Below, one piece after another: positions 14,947 to 24,618 of a stretch of 64,000 nt of DNA. The translations under genes were made by a program, and so were the position numbers. Where the stretch lies: the NCBI GenBank assembly GCA_019244185.1, contig JAFATB010000006.1, forward strand, positions 310,001 to 374,000. The letters run 5' to 3'. Each line of letters starts with the position of its first letter. Position 1 is the first letter of the stretch. Below the pieces are notes generated by a model. It was not told where the DNA came from and ran no database searches. It worked only from the letters and a program-made list of their open reading frames with translations. Source of the stretch: Acidobacteriota bacterium. Lineage in GTDB: Bacteria; Acidobacteriota; Thermoanaerobaculia; Gp7-AA8.

Positions 14947-16230
14947 GTGGCGATCAAGCGCATCATCCCGGTGTCGTCGGGGAAAGGCGGCGTCGGAAAG
15001 ACCACGTTCGCGGTCAACTTCGCGCTCGCGCTCTCGCGCCATGGCCGCACCGTGCTCGTCGATCTCGACACCGGCACGTCGGCCATCCGCAACGCCATCG
15101 ACGTCCCCATCGAACGCGACCTCTATCACTTCTTCCGCCGCGGCGAGCCGCTCGCGAACTGCATCACGCAGCTCGACGACAAGCTCGACCCGCAGCATCA
15201 GTGGCGCAACTTCGGCTTCATCGCCGGACCGCTGCATCTCATCGACGAGATCACGAACTTCGGCGCGGCGCACAAGGCGCGGCTCATCGAGGCCATCAAC
15301 ACGCTGCCCGCCGACTACGTCATCCTCGACATGCGCGCGGGTCTCGATGCGAACGTCATCGACTTCCTGCCGTTCTCGAACTCCGGCATCCTCATCTTCA
15401 CGCCGCATCTGCCGAGCGCCACGCTCGCGGCGTCCGACATCGTCAAGGCGATCCTCTTCCGCAAGCTGCGCCTCATCTTCAGCAAGGAGTCGCCGTTCTT
15501 CGCGACCGTCGACGGCGGCCTGAATTTCTGGAAGCTGATCAACGACCTCATCGACCGCGTGGAAGACGTCTACGACTCGTCCGTCGCGAACCTCGACGCG
15601 TTCGCGCTCGACCTCGCCCAGAACCTCGGCGATCACCCGATCACGCGCACCGTGCAGACGACCATCGACGAGTTCCGCGTGCATTACGTGCTCAATCTCT
15701 TCAACGGCGTCGACGATTCGTTCAACACCGCCGTCAAGCCGTTCCTCGACAATCTGACGAAGAACGTTTCCTCGCACTGCGGCGTGACGAACCTCGGCTG
15801 GGTCACGCGCAGCGCCGCCATCCACCGCGCGAACTGCAACTGCGTGCCCGCGCTCCTGTTGCCGCGCGACGCGAAGAAGGCGCCGAAGGCGAACCGCATC
15901 GCGCAGGAGCTCGAGGACCTGCGCCTCACCGCGATCGGGCTCGAGCCGCCGAAGCGGAAACAGGCGCAGACGGCGCCGTCCGCGTCGCGTGCCGCCGAGG
16001 ATCCGCTGGCGCGCCAGCTCGACGTACTGAAGGCGATGTTCGAGCAGAAGAAAGACGACGACTACTACGCGAACTTCGACTACGTCACGCAGCGCACGCT
16101 GTTCGCGATGAAGAACCGCCGGCCGAGCGAGTTGGGCGACACGCGCATCTACACGCCGCAGGAGATGCTCGCGTCGCTGTTCGCCAAATCCAACGTGCCG
16201 ACGACGATCGACTGGACCGAGCTCGAATGA
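14947..16230 (+). CDS. MinD/ParA-like SIMIBI P-loop ATPase
   Basis: GTG start; deviant Walker A SSGKGGVGKTTFAVNFALALS; roughly 427 aa with a C-terminal extension. Confidence 0.8.
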   Translation: MAIKRIIPVSSGKGGVGKTTFAVNFALALSRHGRTVLVDLDTGTSAIRNAIDVPIERDLYHFFRRGEPLANCITQLDDKLDPQHQWRNFGFIAGPLHLIDEITNFGAAHKARLIEAINTLPADYVILDMRAGLDANVIDFLPFSNSGILIFTPHLPSATLAASDIVKAILFRKLRLIFSKESPFFATVDGGLNFWKLINDLIDRVEDVYDSSVANLDAFALDLAQNLGDHPITRTVQTTIDEFRVHYVLNLFNGVDDSFNTAVKPFLDNLTKNVSSHCGVTNLGWVTRSAAIHRANCNCVPALLLPRDAKKAPKANRIAQELEDLRLTAIGLEPPKRKQAQTAPSASRAAEDPLARQLDVLKAMFEQKKDDDYYANFDYVTQRTLFAMKNRRPSELGDTRIYTPQEMLASLFAKSNVPTTIDWTELE

Positions 16231-17801
16231 AACTGTTCCGCGCCCCGCTGTACCTCGCCGCCGTCCTCGCCCTCACCCTCAGCGCCGCCGACACGCCCGA
16301 CCTCACCATGGTCGGCCGCATCCGCGACGAGGGCTTCCGCAACTCGAAGGTGATGTCCATCGCGCAGTCGCTCACCGACACGCTCGGCGCGCGCCTCACC
16401 GGCTCGCCCAACGCGAAGCGCGCGAACGACTGGACGCGCGACAAGCTCGCCGAGTTCGGCCTCGCTAACGCGCACCTCGAGGCGTTCGACTTCGGCCGCG
16501 GCTGGACGTCCGACGCGTGCTCCGTGCGCATGGTCGCGCCCGACGTCGAACAGCTCTACGCGCTGCCGAAAGCGTGGTCGCCGGCGACAAACGGCCCCAC
16601 GCGCGGCAAGGTCGTGCACGTGAAGATCGAGACGAAGGAAGACGCCGACAAGTACAAGGGCAAAGTCGCCGGCGCGATCCTGCTCGTCGCCGACGCGCGC
16701 GAGATGAAGCCGCAGGAGAAACCGTATCTCGAGCGTTACGACGAGAAGACGCTCGCCACCGAAGGCGACTACGCGATCCCGCCGTCGCGCGACCCGCAGC
16801 GCACCAAAGACCTCATTCGCCGTCTCGAAAAGCGGAAGCTCATCGCGCAGTTCGCCACCGACGAGAAAGTCGCCGCGATCGTCGACATCGGCTCCGGCGA
16901 AGGCGGCGTCTTCCGCGTGCAGCAGGGCGGTACGTGGCGCGACGACGAGCCAATGGGACCGCCCGTCGTCGGCCTCGCGCCCGAGCAGTACAACCGCATC
17001 CTCCGCCTCGTCGACGCCGGCACGCCGGTCGAACTCGAAGTCGACGTCCGCGCCCGCTTCTTCGACGACCGCAACGCGTACAACACCGTCGCGGAGATCC
17101 CCGGCAGCGACAAAAAGAACAACGAAGTCGTCATGATGGGCGCGCACCTCGACTCGTGGCACACCGCCACCGGCGCCACGGACAACGCCGCCGGCTGCGC
17201 CGTGATCATGGAAGCCGCGCGCATCCTGAAGGCGCTCGGCGTCACACCGCGCCGCACGATCCGCGTCGCGCTCTGGACCGGCGAGGAGCAGGGACTCTTC
17301 GGCTCGCGCGCGTACGCGGCGGAACATTTCGGCAGGCTCTCCGATCCGAAGGATCCCGATCAGCTGAAGCTCCCCGCGTGGGCGCGGACCGAGCGCGGAC
17401 GCACGCTCATCGAGTCGAAGCCGGAGCTCGCGAAAGTCTCCGCGTACTTCAACGTCGACAACGGCACCGGCAAGATCCGCGGCATCTACGCGCAGGAAAA
17501 CGCCGCAGCCGCGCCGATCTTCGAGTCGTGGTTCGCGCCGCTCCGCGACCTCGGAGTCACGACGGTCACGATGCGCAACACCGGCAGCACCGATCACGTC
17601 TCGTTCGACGAGCTCGGCATCCCCGGCTTCCAGTTCATCCAGGACGACGTCGAGTACGAGACGCGCACGCACCACACGAACTGGGACACGTACGAGCGCC
17701 TGCAGCGCGACGACCTGATGCAGGCGGCGGTCGTGGTGGCGACGACGGTGTGGGAGGCGGCGAACCGTCCGGAGATGATGCCGCGCAAGCCGCTGCACTG
17801 A
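16227..17801 (+). CDS. M28-family zinc aminopeptidase (secreted)
   Basis: Signal peptide; [59 protein letters not shown] overlap with previous gene. Confidence 0.9.
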   Translation: MKLFRAPLYLAAVLALTLSAADTPDLTMVGRIRDEGFRNSKVMSIAQSLTDTLGARLTGSPNAKRANDWTRDKLAEFGLANAHLEAFDFGRGWTSDACSVRMVAPDVEQLYALPKAWSPATNGPTRGKVVHVKIETKEDADKYKGKVAGAILLVADAREMKPQEKPYLERYDEKTLATEGDYAIPPSRDPQRTKDLIRRLEKRKLIAQFATDEKVAAIVDIGSGEGGVFRVQQGGTWRDDEPMGPPVVGLAPEQYNRILRLVDAGTPVELEVDVRARFFDDRNAYNTVAEIPGSDKKNNEVVMMGAHLDSWHTATGATDNAAGCAVIMEAARILKALGVTPRRTIRVALWTGEEQGLFGSRAYAAEHFGRLSDPKDPDQLKLPAWARTERGRTLIESKPELAKVSAYFNVDNGTGKIRGIYAQENAAAAPIFESWFAPLRDLGVTTVTMRNTGSTDHVSFDELGIPGFQFIQDDVEYETRTHHTNWDTYERLQRDDLMQAAVVVATTVWEAANRPEMMPRKPLH

Positions 17802-17813
17802 GCTCCTGAGATT

Positions 17814-17856
17814 CAGACTAGCGTCTGTTTGCGCTTGACATTCAGACTAACGTCTG
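17814..17856. promoter_or_regulatory. Two near-identical palindromic operators upstream of a BlaI-type regulator
   Basis: CAGACTAGCGTCTG (17814-17827) and CAGACTAACGTCTG (17843-17856), 29 bp apart, with TTGACA (17835-17840) between them. Confidence 0.75.
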
Positions 17857-17869
17857 TTTTCCTGCGGAC

Positions 17870-18301
17870 GTGTCCACCCGCAGACAGGCGCGGTCGAAAG
17901 ACGCTTCCCCCACGGAGCAATTGCTTCCCGAGGCGGAGATGGAGGTCCTCGCCGTGCTGCACGCGCGCGGCGAGGCCGACGCCCGCGCGATCCGCGAGGC
18001 GCTCGAGCGCTACCGCCCGATGTCGCACGCCTCGGTGCTCACGCTCCTCGGCCGCCTCGAAGCGAAGTCGCTCGTCCAGCGCCGCAAAGGCGAGGTCGGA
18101 AAAGCGTTCGTCTACTCCGCCGCCAAATCCCCGCGCCCGATGATGCGCCGCCTCCTCCGCCGCCTCGTCCAACGCATCTTCGCCGGCGACCCCGCCAGCC
18201 TGGTCGCGTCTCTCTTCGAGGCCAAGCGGCCGACCGATGAAGAGCTGAAGCAGATCCGCGCGCTGGTGGAGGAGATGGAGAAAAAGGGGAAGGGGCGATG
18301 A
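17870..18301 (+). CDS. BlaI/MecI-family transcriptional repressor
   Basis: LPEAEMEVLAVLHARGEADARAIREAL...SHASVLTLLGRLEAKSLVQRRKGEVGKAFVYSA; GTG start. Confidence 0.85.
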   Translation: MSTRRQARSKDASPTEQLLPEAEMEVLAVLHARGEADARAIREALERYRPMSHASVLTLLGRLEAKSLVQRRKGEVGKAFVYSAAKSPRPMMRRLLRRLVQRIFAGDPASLVASLFEAKRPTDEELKQIRALVEEMEKKGKGR

Positions 18302-18362
18302 GGGTGCAGGGCACGAGGAGGGCGGCGCTGCGCGAGTTGATGGAGCAGCGAGGCAACGCGCC

Positions 18363-18527
18363 ATGAGCGCCTCCGCGCCGATGCACACCCTCGTCTTCGC
18401 GAAGTTCGTCGACGTCGCGCATGCGTGGCGGCGGCGGACAGCGGCGACGTGCGCGCCGTTCACGATTGCGCGAACGGCGCGGCCACGACGCTCGCCACGC
18501 GTGAGGCAGCGAGGCAACGCGCGATGA
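18363..18527 (+). pseudogene. 54-aa ORF resembling the N-terminus of the downstream M56 peptidase (likely decayed duplicate)
   Basis: MSASAPMHTLVFAKFVDVAHAWRRRTAATCAPF...RPRRSPRVRQ aligns with MNASVPTHALALSWLAHVAQALWQGTAAALVLL...RRRSPRLRH. Confidence 0.55.
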
Positions 18528-19540
18528 ACGCCTCCGTCCCGACGCACGCCCTCGCGCTCTCGTGGCTCGCCCACGTCGCGCAAGCGCTGTGGCAGGGCAC
18601 GGCGGCGGCGCTCGTGCTGCTCGCGTGCGAGCGGCTGTTACGGCGGCGGTCTCCGCGTCTGCGACACGCGCTGCTGCTGATCGCGCTCATCAAGTTCGTG
18701 CTGCCGCCGATGTTGCCGCTGCCGACCGGCGTTTTCAGCGCGGCGCCGCCCGCGCCGCGGATCCACGCGGTTCGACAGCTCGGCGCGTTGCCTTCGTGGA
18801 TCGTGCTGGCGATCGCGGTGGCGTACGGCGTCGGCGCAACGGTCGCCTTCGCGCGCGTCGCGGCGGGCGCGTGGCACCTGCATGGATTGCGGCGACGCTC
18901 CTTCGCGGCGCCGCGATGGGCCGAGGAGTTGCTCGCGGGCGTCGCGCGCGAACACGGCGTGCGTCCGCCGCGGCTCCTCGCATCGGACGAAGCGGGCGTG
19001 CCGATGACGTTCGGCGTCTTCGCTCCGGCGGTCGTGCTGCCGCGCGCGCTGCCGTCGCTGCTCGATCGCGACGCGTTGCGCGACGTCTTCGCGCACGAGT
19101 TGCTGCACGTCCGCCGCGGCGATCTGCTTCTCAATCTCGCCGGCTCGCTCATCGCCGCCGCATGGTGGTTCCATCCGCTGGTCCAGCTGATTGCTCGGCG
19201 CGCGCGAGCGTTGCGGGAGGAATGCTGCGACGACGAGCTGCTCGCCAGCGGCTTGCACGACGCCGCGGTGTACGCGCGGACGCTCGCCGCCACCGCATCG
19301 CTCCTGCGCGAGCGTCCGCCGTTCGCCGCGGCCGCGGTGGCCGAGGAGCCGCATGCGCTGCTCGCGCGGGTGCTGCGCATCGCGAACGGCGCGCATCCCA
19401 CGCGACGGCTCGGCCTCGCGGCGATCGCGATCGTCATCACCGCCGCGCTGCTGCTCCTGCCGGGACTGCGCGTCTCCTCCGACAACCACTTCGCATTCGA
19501 CCGCGCCACGCTGCGCGCGCTCGGCCTGCATCACCACTGA
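18524..19540 (+). CDS. BlaR1/MecR1-type M56 family metallopeptidase, no C-terminal sensor domain
   Basis: Multiple TM segments; FAHELLHVRRGDLLLN (HExxH); EECCDDELL. Confidence 0.85.
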   Translation: MNASVPTHALALSWLAHVAQALWQGTAAALVLLACERLLRRRSPRLRHALLLIALIKFVLPPMLPLPTGVFSAAPPAPRIHAVRQLGALPSWIVLAIAVAYGVGATVAFARVAAGAWHLHGLRRRSFAAPRWAEELLAGVAREHGVRPPRLLASDEAGVPMTFGVFAPAVVLPRALPSLLDRDALRDVFAHELLHVRRGDLLLNLAGSLIAAAWWFHPLVQLIARRARALREECCDDELLASGLHDAAVYARTLAATASLLRERPPFAAAAVAEEPHALLARVLRIANGAHPTRRLGLAAIAIVITAALLLLPGLRVSSDNHFAFDRATLRALGLHHH

Positions 19541-19571
19541 CATCGCATCGCATCAACGAGAGGAACTCGCC

Positions 19572-21131
19572 ATGACTCGAAAACTGACATTAGTCTTTTT
19601 CATTGTGCTGCTGCTGCCGCTGCACGTCTTCGCGCACGGCAACCTGAAATTCGTCAACGGCCGCTGGTTCGACGGCACGCGCTTCGTCGCGAAGACGATG
19701 TACTCCGTCGACAACGTCTTCCGCGAGCACTACGACGGCGAGCTGCGCGCCACGATCGACCTCGGCGGGCGCTACATCATTCCGCCGCTCGCCGACGCAC
19801 ACAATCACGTCCTCGCCGACGGCGGGCCGCACGTCGACGAACAGCTCCGGCAATACCTGCGCGCGGGCATCTTCTACGTTAAGAATCCGAACAACGTGTT
19901 GAAGCTGACGGAGGCCACTCGCGCGCGGATGAATCAGCCCGAATCCGTCGACGTCCGCTGGGCGAACGGCGGCCTGACCGCGACGGGCGGCCATCCCGCG
20001 CAAATCTACGACCGCATCGCGGACGCGATCGGCTGGAAGCGCGAGGACATGCTCGGGCAGGCGTACTTTTTCGTCGACAGCGAAGCCGATCTCGCGCGCC
20101 TCTGGCCCACGATCCGCGCCGGCAAGCCGGACTTCATCAAGACGTACCTCGAGCATTCCGAGGAGTTCGCGAAGCGGAAAGACGACCCGCGGTACTACGG
20201 GCAGCGTGGCCTGGATCCGCGCGTGCTCGCCGCGATCGTGAAGCGCGCGCACGCGGACGGTCTGCGCGTGACGACGCACCTCACCACGACGGCGGACTTT
20301 CACAACGCGATCGCCGCCGGCGTCGACGAGATCGCGCACCTGCCGCTCGCGCCGATCGATCCCGCCGACGCGGCGCTCGCCGCGAAGCAGCACGTCACGG
20401 TCGTCACGACCGTGCTCAGTCATCGGCCGACCACCGGCATCGGCGATCCGATGGCGCTGCACCGCGCGAATCTCGCGCTGCTGAAACGCGCCGGCGTGAC
20501 GATCGTCCTCGGCACCGACAACGGCGAGAAGACCGTCGTCGACGAAGCGGAAGCGGTCGCGCGCCTCGGCGTCTTCACCAACCTCGAGTTGCTGCGGATG
20601 TGGACGAACGCGACGCCGCACGCGATCTTTCCGGAGCGCACGATCGGGACGCTCGCGGACGGCGCGGAGGCGAGCTTCCTCGCGCTCGATGAGGATCCGC
20701 TCGCGAATGTCAGCGCCGTGCGCAAGATCGCGATCCGCGTGAAGCAGGGACACGTCATCGACGTGCCGCCGGAGAAGCCCGGCGTCGCGGACGTGCTGCT
20801 GCCGCTCGCGCGGTCGCGCGGCGCGTCCACTGCCATCGACGAGTACTGGCGTCTCGTGCGCGACGAGCCCGCGCACTACGACTACGGCGAGGCGCAGCTC
20901 AATCGCCTCGGCTATCAGTTGATCAACGACCATCTCGACGCGGCGCTGGCGATCTTCGCGTTCAACGCCGAGCAGTTCCCAACGTCGGCGAACGTTTGGG
21001 ACAGTCTGGCCGAGGCGCAGATGAAGGCGGGGAAACGCGACGAGGCGATCGCGAACTATCGCAAGTCGCTCGCGCTCAATCCGCACAACGCGAACGCGGC
21101 GGCGATGCTGAAGAAGCTCGGCGAGCCGTGA
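19572..21131 (+). CDS. Secreted amidohydrolase with C-terminal TPR segment
   Basis: Signal peptide; IIPPLADAHNHVLADGG; LGTDNGEKT; C-terminal VWDSLAEAQMKAGKRDEAIANYRKSLALNPHN. Confidence 0.85.
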   Translation: MTRKLTLVFFIVLLLPLHVFAHGNLKFVNGRWFDGTRFVAKTMYSVDNVFREHYDGELRATIDLGGRYIIPPLADAHNHVLADGGPHVDEQLRQYLRAGIFYVKNPNNVLKLTEATRARMNQPESVDVRWANGGLTATGGHPAQIYDRIADAIGWKREDMLGQAYFFVDSEADLARLWPTIRAGKPDFIKTYLEHSEEFAKRKDDPRYYGQRGLDPRVLAAIVKRAHADGLRVTTHLTTTADFHNAIAAGVDEIAHLPLAPIDPADAALAAKQHVTVVTTVLSHRPTTGIGDPMALHRANLALLKRAGVTIVLGTDNGEKTVVDEAEAVARLGVFTNLELLRMWTNATPHAIFPERTIGTLADGAEASFLALDEDPLANVSAVRKIAIRVKQGHVIDVPPEKPGVADVLLPLARSRGASTAIDEYWRLVRDEPAHYDYGEAQLNRLGYQLINDHLDAALAIFAFNAEQFPTSANVWDSLAEAQMKAGKRDEAIANYRKSLALNPHNANAAAMLKKLGEP

Positions 21132-21149
21132 GGACGCACTGAACGCGCG

Positions 21150-21827
21150 TCACCAGAAGAAACGCGAGCGCGTCACCGTCCAGGCGATGCGCAGCGTGTC
21201 TTTGAGCGGCCGGTAGTGGCTCGTGGAGATGCCGTCGACGAAGCCGAGCTCGATCGGAATCGTGACGATCTTCAGGCCGCTGCGGCCCGCGCGGACGATC
21301 ACTTCGCTTTCCATGTCGAAGCCGTCGGTGCGCAGCGTGAGGCGGCGGAGCAGACTTGCGGAGTAGAGGCGGAAGCCGCTCTGCGAGTCGGAGATCGGCG
21401 TGCCGGACGTCTTCGCGATGCACCACGCGGAGAAGCGGTTCGCGGCGCGGCGGCGCGGGAGCATGTGCGCGAAGAGGTGCGCGCGTCCGCCGATGATGAG
21501 ATCGGCGCCGGTCTCGGCGCGCGCGGCGAGGAACTTCGGAATCTCGCCCGGCAGATGCTGCCCGTCCGCGTCGAGCGTGATCGCGGCGTCGAAGCTGTTC
21601 GCGAGCGCCCACGCAAACCCGGTCTTGAGCGCGCCGCCTTTGCCTCGATTCACCTCGTGACGCAGAACCTGCGCGCCGGCCGCGCGCGCGACGTCGCCGG
21701 TTCTGTCGCGCGAGCCGTCGTCGATGACGACCACCGGTTCGAGGCGGCGGCGCGCGTCGGCGACGATCGGCGGCAGCGTGCGTTCGGCGTTGAGCGCCGG
21801 AATGAGCACGCAGACGCGCTCGGTCAC
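21150..21827 (-). CDS. Glycosyltransferase family 2 (DPM1-like)
   Basis: VCVLIPALNAERTLPPIV, VVIDDGSRDRTGDVA, ITLDADGQHLPGEI. Confidence 0.88.
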   Translation of the reverse strand: MTERVCVLIPALNAERTLPPIVADARRRLEPVVVIDDGSRDRTGDVARAAGAQVLRHEVNRGKGGALKTGFAWALANSFDAAITLDADGQHLPGEIPKFLAARAETGADLIIGGRAHLFAHMLPRRRAANRFSAWCIAKTSGTPISDSQSGFRLYSASLLRRLTLRTDGFDMESEVIVRAGRSGLKIVTIPIELGFVDGISTSHYRPLKDTLRIAWTVTRSRFFW

Positions 21828-23014
21828 GCCGCCTCCCGCGAGACCACGGCGCAGACGATGCCGCCGCCGGCGCTGATCGCGTTGACGAGCACGTGGCGCA
21901 GCTCCGCCCCGCGCACACTGCGATTCACGGCGAGGTCGCTCTCATCCGATCCGACGGACGCGTGCAGCCGTTGCTCGTCGATGGCGACGATCGCGCTCGC
22001 GAGTTGCAGCGCGCCACCCGCGGCGTATTCGCCGAAGATCCCTTTCGTCGCGACGACCGCCGGCATGCGCGCGCCGAACAGCAGTTCGATTGCGCGCGCC
22101 TCGACGTCATCGCCGCGGCGCGAGCCGTTCGCCGACGCGTAGACCGCGTCGATGTCGTCGGGCGTCAGCTCCGCGTCGTCGATCGCGGCGCGCATCGCGG
22201 CGGCGACGCTCGACGGATCGGAGCCCCAATCGGAGATCGACGCCGTGGTGTCGCGAGCGACGCCGAAGCCGGAGAGCCACGCGTACGGCTTGCGCGTGCC
22301 GCCGTTGCCCGCGACGAGCACGCAGCCGCCTTCGCCGAGAACGAGACCGTTGCGGCGGCGGTCGAAGGGACGCGCGGCTTCGTCCAGCACCGCGCCGTTC
22401 GCGTGCGCGAGGGCGCCGAGTCGATCGAGCACGCTGAAGAGCATCTCGTTCGCCTCCTCGACGCCGCCGATGAGCGCCGCGTCGACGGTGCCCTTCAGCA
22501 GTTGCGACGACGCGTACATCGCGGCAGCGAGGACGGACGACTCGCGCTGCGTCGTCGTCAGATTGAAGCCGCGCAGGTTCCATTCGATCGCGATGTGGCT
22601 GCCGGGCGCGTTCGCCACCGACTCGGCGAAGAGTTGCGGCGGCGCGAGCGCGGCGCCTTTCTCGACGTAATCCTGCATGTACTCGACAGACGTCTGCACC
22701 GGACCGAACGCGGTGCCGATGGCGACGCCGGTGTTCTGGCCGGGCGCCGCGCCGGCGTCGTCGATGGCGAGCTTCGCGGCCGCGAGGCCGAGGCGCGAGA
22801 GCGCGTTCATGCGCCGCATTTTCATCGGTGCGATGAAGTCGCGCGGACTGAAGCCATTCACGAGCGCCGCCTTGTGCGCGGAAAGGCCGGTGGTGTCGAA
22901 GCGTTCGACGTCGGCGACGGCGCTCCGCCCTTCGGCGAGCAGCCGGCGGAATGCGTCGAGGCCGATCGCGCCGGGCGCGATGACGCCGATTCCGGTGACG
23001 GGGATGCGCACCAT
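21824..23014 (-). CDS. Beta-ketoacyl synthase-like protein, KS-beta/CLF type (catalytic residues replaced)
   Basis: Thiolase/KS fold sequence; active-site Cys region reads LTTTQRESS; His motifs read ASANGSRRGDD and KGIFGEYAAGG. Confidence 0.8.
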   Translation of the reverse strand: MVRIPVTGIGVIAPGAIGLDAFRRLLAEGRSAVADVERFDTTGLSAHKAALVNGFSPRDFIAPMKMRRMNALSRLGLAAAKLAIDDAGAAPGQNTGVAIGTAFGPVQTSVEYMQDYVEKGAALAPPQLFAESVANAPGSHIAIEWNLRGFNLTTTQRESSVLAAAMYASSQLLKGTVDAALIGGVEEANEMLFSVLDRLGALAHANGAVLDEAARPFDRRRNGLVLGEGGCVLVAGNGGTRKPYAWLSGFGVARDTTASISDWGSDPSSVAAAMRAAIDDAELTPDDIDAVYASANGSRRGDDVEARAIELLFGARMPAVVATKGIFGEYAAGGALQLASAIVAIDEQRLHASVGSDESDLAVNRSVRGAELRHVLVNAISAGGGIVCAVVSREAA

Positions 23015-23027
23015 GCGAAGGCGCCGG

Positions 23028-24257
23028 TTATAGCACGCGGCGGAACAGCAGCGACACGTTGCTGCCGCCGAAGCCGAACGTGTTCGAGAGCACGTTCGCC
23101 ATCGCCAGCGGCCGCGGCGCGTGCGGGATGTAATCGAGCGGACAATCGTCCGCGCGCGCCTGCAGACGCAGCGTCGGCGGCGCGATCTGGTTGCGCAGCG
23201 CGAGCACGCTCACGACCGCTTCCACCGCGCCCGACGCGCCGAGCGTGTGGCCGAAATACGACTTGCTCGACGACACCGGCACGTCCATGCCGAGCGCCGC
23301 GATGATCGCCTTCGTTTCCGCGGAGTCATTGAGCAGCGTGCCGGTGCCGTGCGCGTTGACGTAGTCGACGTCGGCGGTGTCGAGCCGACCTTCCGCGAGC
23401 GCCGCGCGCATCGCCGCCTCCGCGCCGCGACCGTCTTCCGCCGGCGCGGTCTGATGATGCGCGTCGCACGACGCGCCGTAGCCGGAGAGCTCGGCGAGAA
23501 TCGTCGCGCCGCGCGCGACCGCGTCGTCCCAACGTTCGAGCACGAGATAGCCCGCGCCTTCGCCGAGGGTGATGCCTTTGCGATCCGCGCCGAACGGCGA
23601 ACAGGGCGCGGGATCGACCGCCTGCAGCACGTTGAAGCCGCTGTACGTGAGGCGACAGAGCGCGTCGCTTCCGCCCGCGACCGCGACGTCCGCGTGACGA
23701 GAGCGCAGGTAGTCGGCAGCCATGCCGATCGCCGCACCCGCCGACGCGCATGCCGTTGCGTTCGAAACGACGCCACCGCCGAGACTGAAGGCGCGCGCGA
23801 CCGCATCGGACGGACCCGACGTCGGCTGCTGCAACACGTGCGACGCGGCCGCGCGCCTACGACCACGCGATCTACGATGGAAATAGTAGTTCTCGCCTTC
23901 GAGCAGACCGCCGGTCGATGTACCGGTCGAGACGATGGCGCGCTCGCGCGGCAGCGGCGTCGTCGCATTCGCGTCGGCGTCGTCGAGCGCTTCCTTCGCC
24001 GCGATCACGGCGAGGAGATCGGTGCGCGAGAGCCGCCGCAACGCGCGTTTCCCATCCGGCAGCAATGACGCGAGATCGCTCTCGACTTCTGCCGCGAGCT
24101 CGGTCGGAAACGTTTCGCCGGGAAAGCGCGTGAGCCGGTCGATGCCCGCGCGCGCGTCGACGATCGCCTGCCAAACCTCGGCTTTGTTGCGGCCGATGGA
24201 GCAGATGATGCCGGCGCCGGTGACGGCGATGCGCTGCTGCGGGTCAGGTGGTCTCAC
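23028..24257 (-). CDS. Beta-ketoacyl-ACP synthase (KS-alpha type)
   Basis: NATACASAGAAIG, VNAHGTGTLLNDSAETKA, KSYFGHTLGASGAVEA: full Cys-His-His set. Confidence 0.92.
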   Translation of the reverse strand: MRPPDPQQRIAVTGAGIICSIGRNKAEVWQAIVDARAGIDRLTRFPGETFPTELAAEVESDLASLLPDGKRALRRLSRTDLLAVIAAKEALDDADANATTPLPRERAIVSTGTSTGGLLEGENYYFHRRSRGRRRAAASHVLQQPTSGPSDAVARAFSLGGGVVSNATACASAGAAIGMAADYLRSRHADVAVAGGSDALCRLTYSGFNVLQAVDPAPCSPFGADRKGITLGEGAGYLVLERWDDAVARGATILAELSGYGASCDAHHQTAPAEDGRGAEAAMRAALAEGRLDTADVDYVNAHGTGTLLNDSAETKAIIAALGMDVPVSSSKSYFGHTLGASGAVEAVVSVLALRNQIAPPTLRLQARADDCPLDYIPHAPRPLAMANVLSNTFGFGGSNVSLLFRRVL

Positions 24258-24612
24258 GCGACGCGAGATAAAACCGGCCGCGTACGGCTTCTACTCCACC
24301 GATCCGTCCGCTTCCGCTGAATCGGAACGTCCCGCCGAACTCCGCCTCGAGCGTCACCGTGATCTCGACCGCGTCGCCCGGCTCCGGCACGCGCAGCACC
24401 TCGCAGCGGTCGATGCCGGTGAGGAAGCCCTGCTCGCGCAGGACGAGGCCGCCGGCGAACTGCGCCATCGCCTCGACGACCATCACGCCCGGCGGCAGGA
24501 CGTCGTTCGTCGTGCAGATGTACACGCCTTCGGTGGTCTTCTCGTCGCTGCGCCGCACCGCGCTGGCGGCGCGGAACGGAATCTGGTGAGGGAGATTGGC
24601 GAGCCAGGACAA
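24244..24612 (-). CDS. Hot-dog fold protein of the FabA/FabZ/ApeI type
   Basis: LPHQIPFR...LPPGVMVVEAMAQFAGGL; 122 aa; lacks the GHFPG segment of FabZ. Confidence 0.75.
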   Translation of the reverse strand: MSWLANLPHQIPFRAASAVRRSDEKTTEGVYICTTNDVLPPGVMVVEAMAQFAGGLVLREQGFLTGIDRCEVLRVPEPGDAVEITVTLEAEFGGTFRFSGSGRIGGVEAVRGRFYLASRETT

Positions 24613-24618
24613 GGGCGA

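Noticed and set aside
14010-16226. Upstream portion of the 1263-aa ORF 14010-17801
   Set aside because: Overlaps clear Crp and MinD-like genes in other frames; only the M28 peptidase from 16227 has family motifs and a signal peptide.
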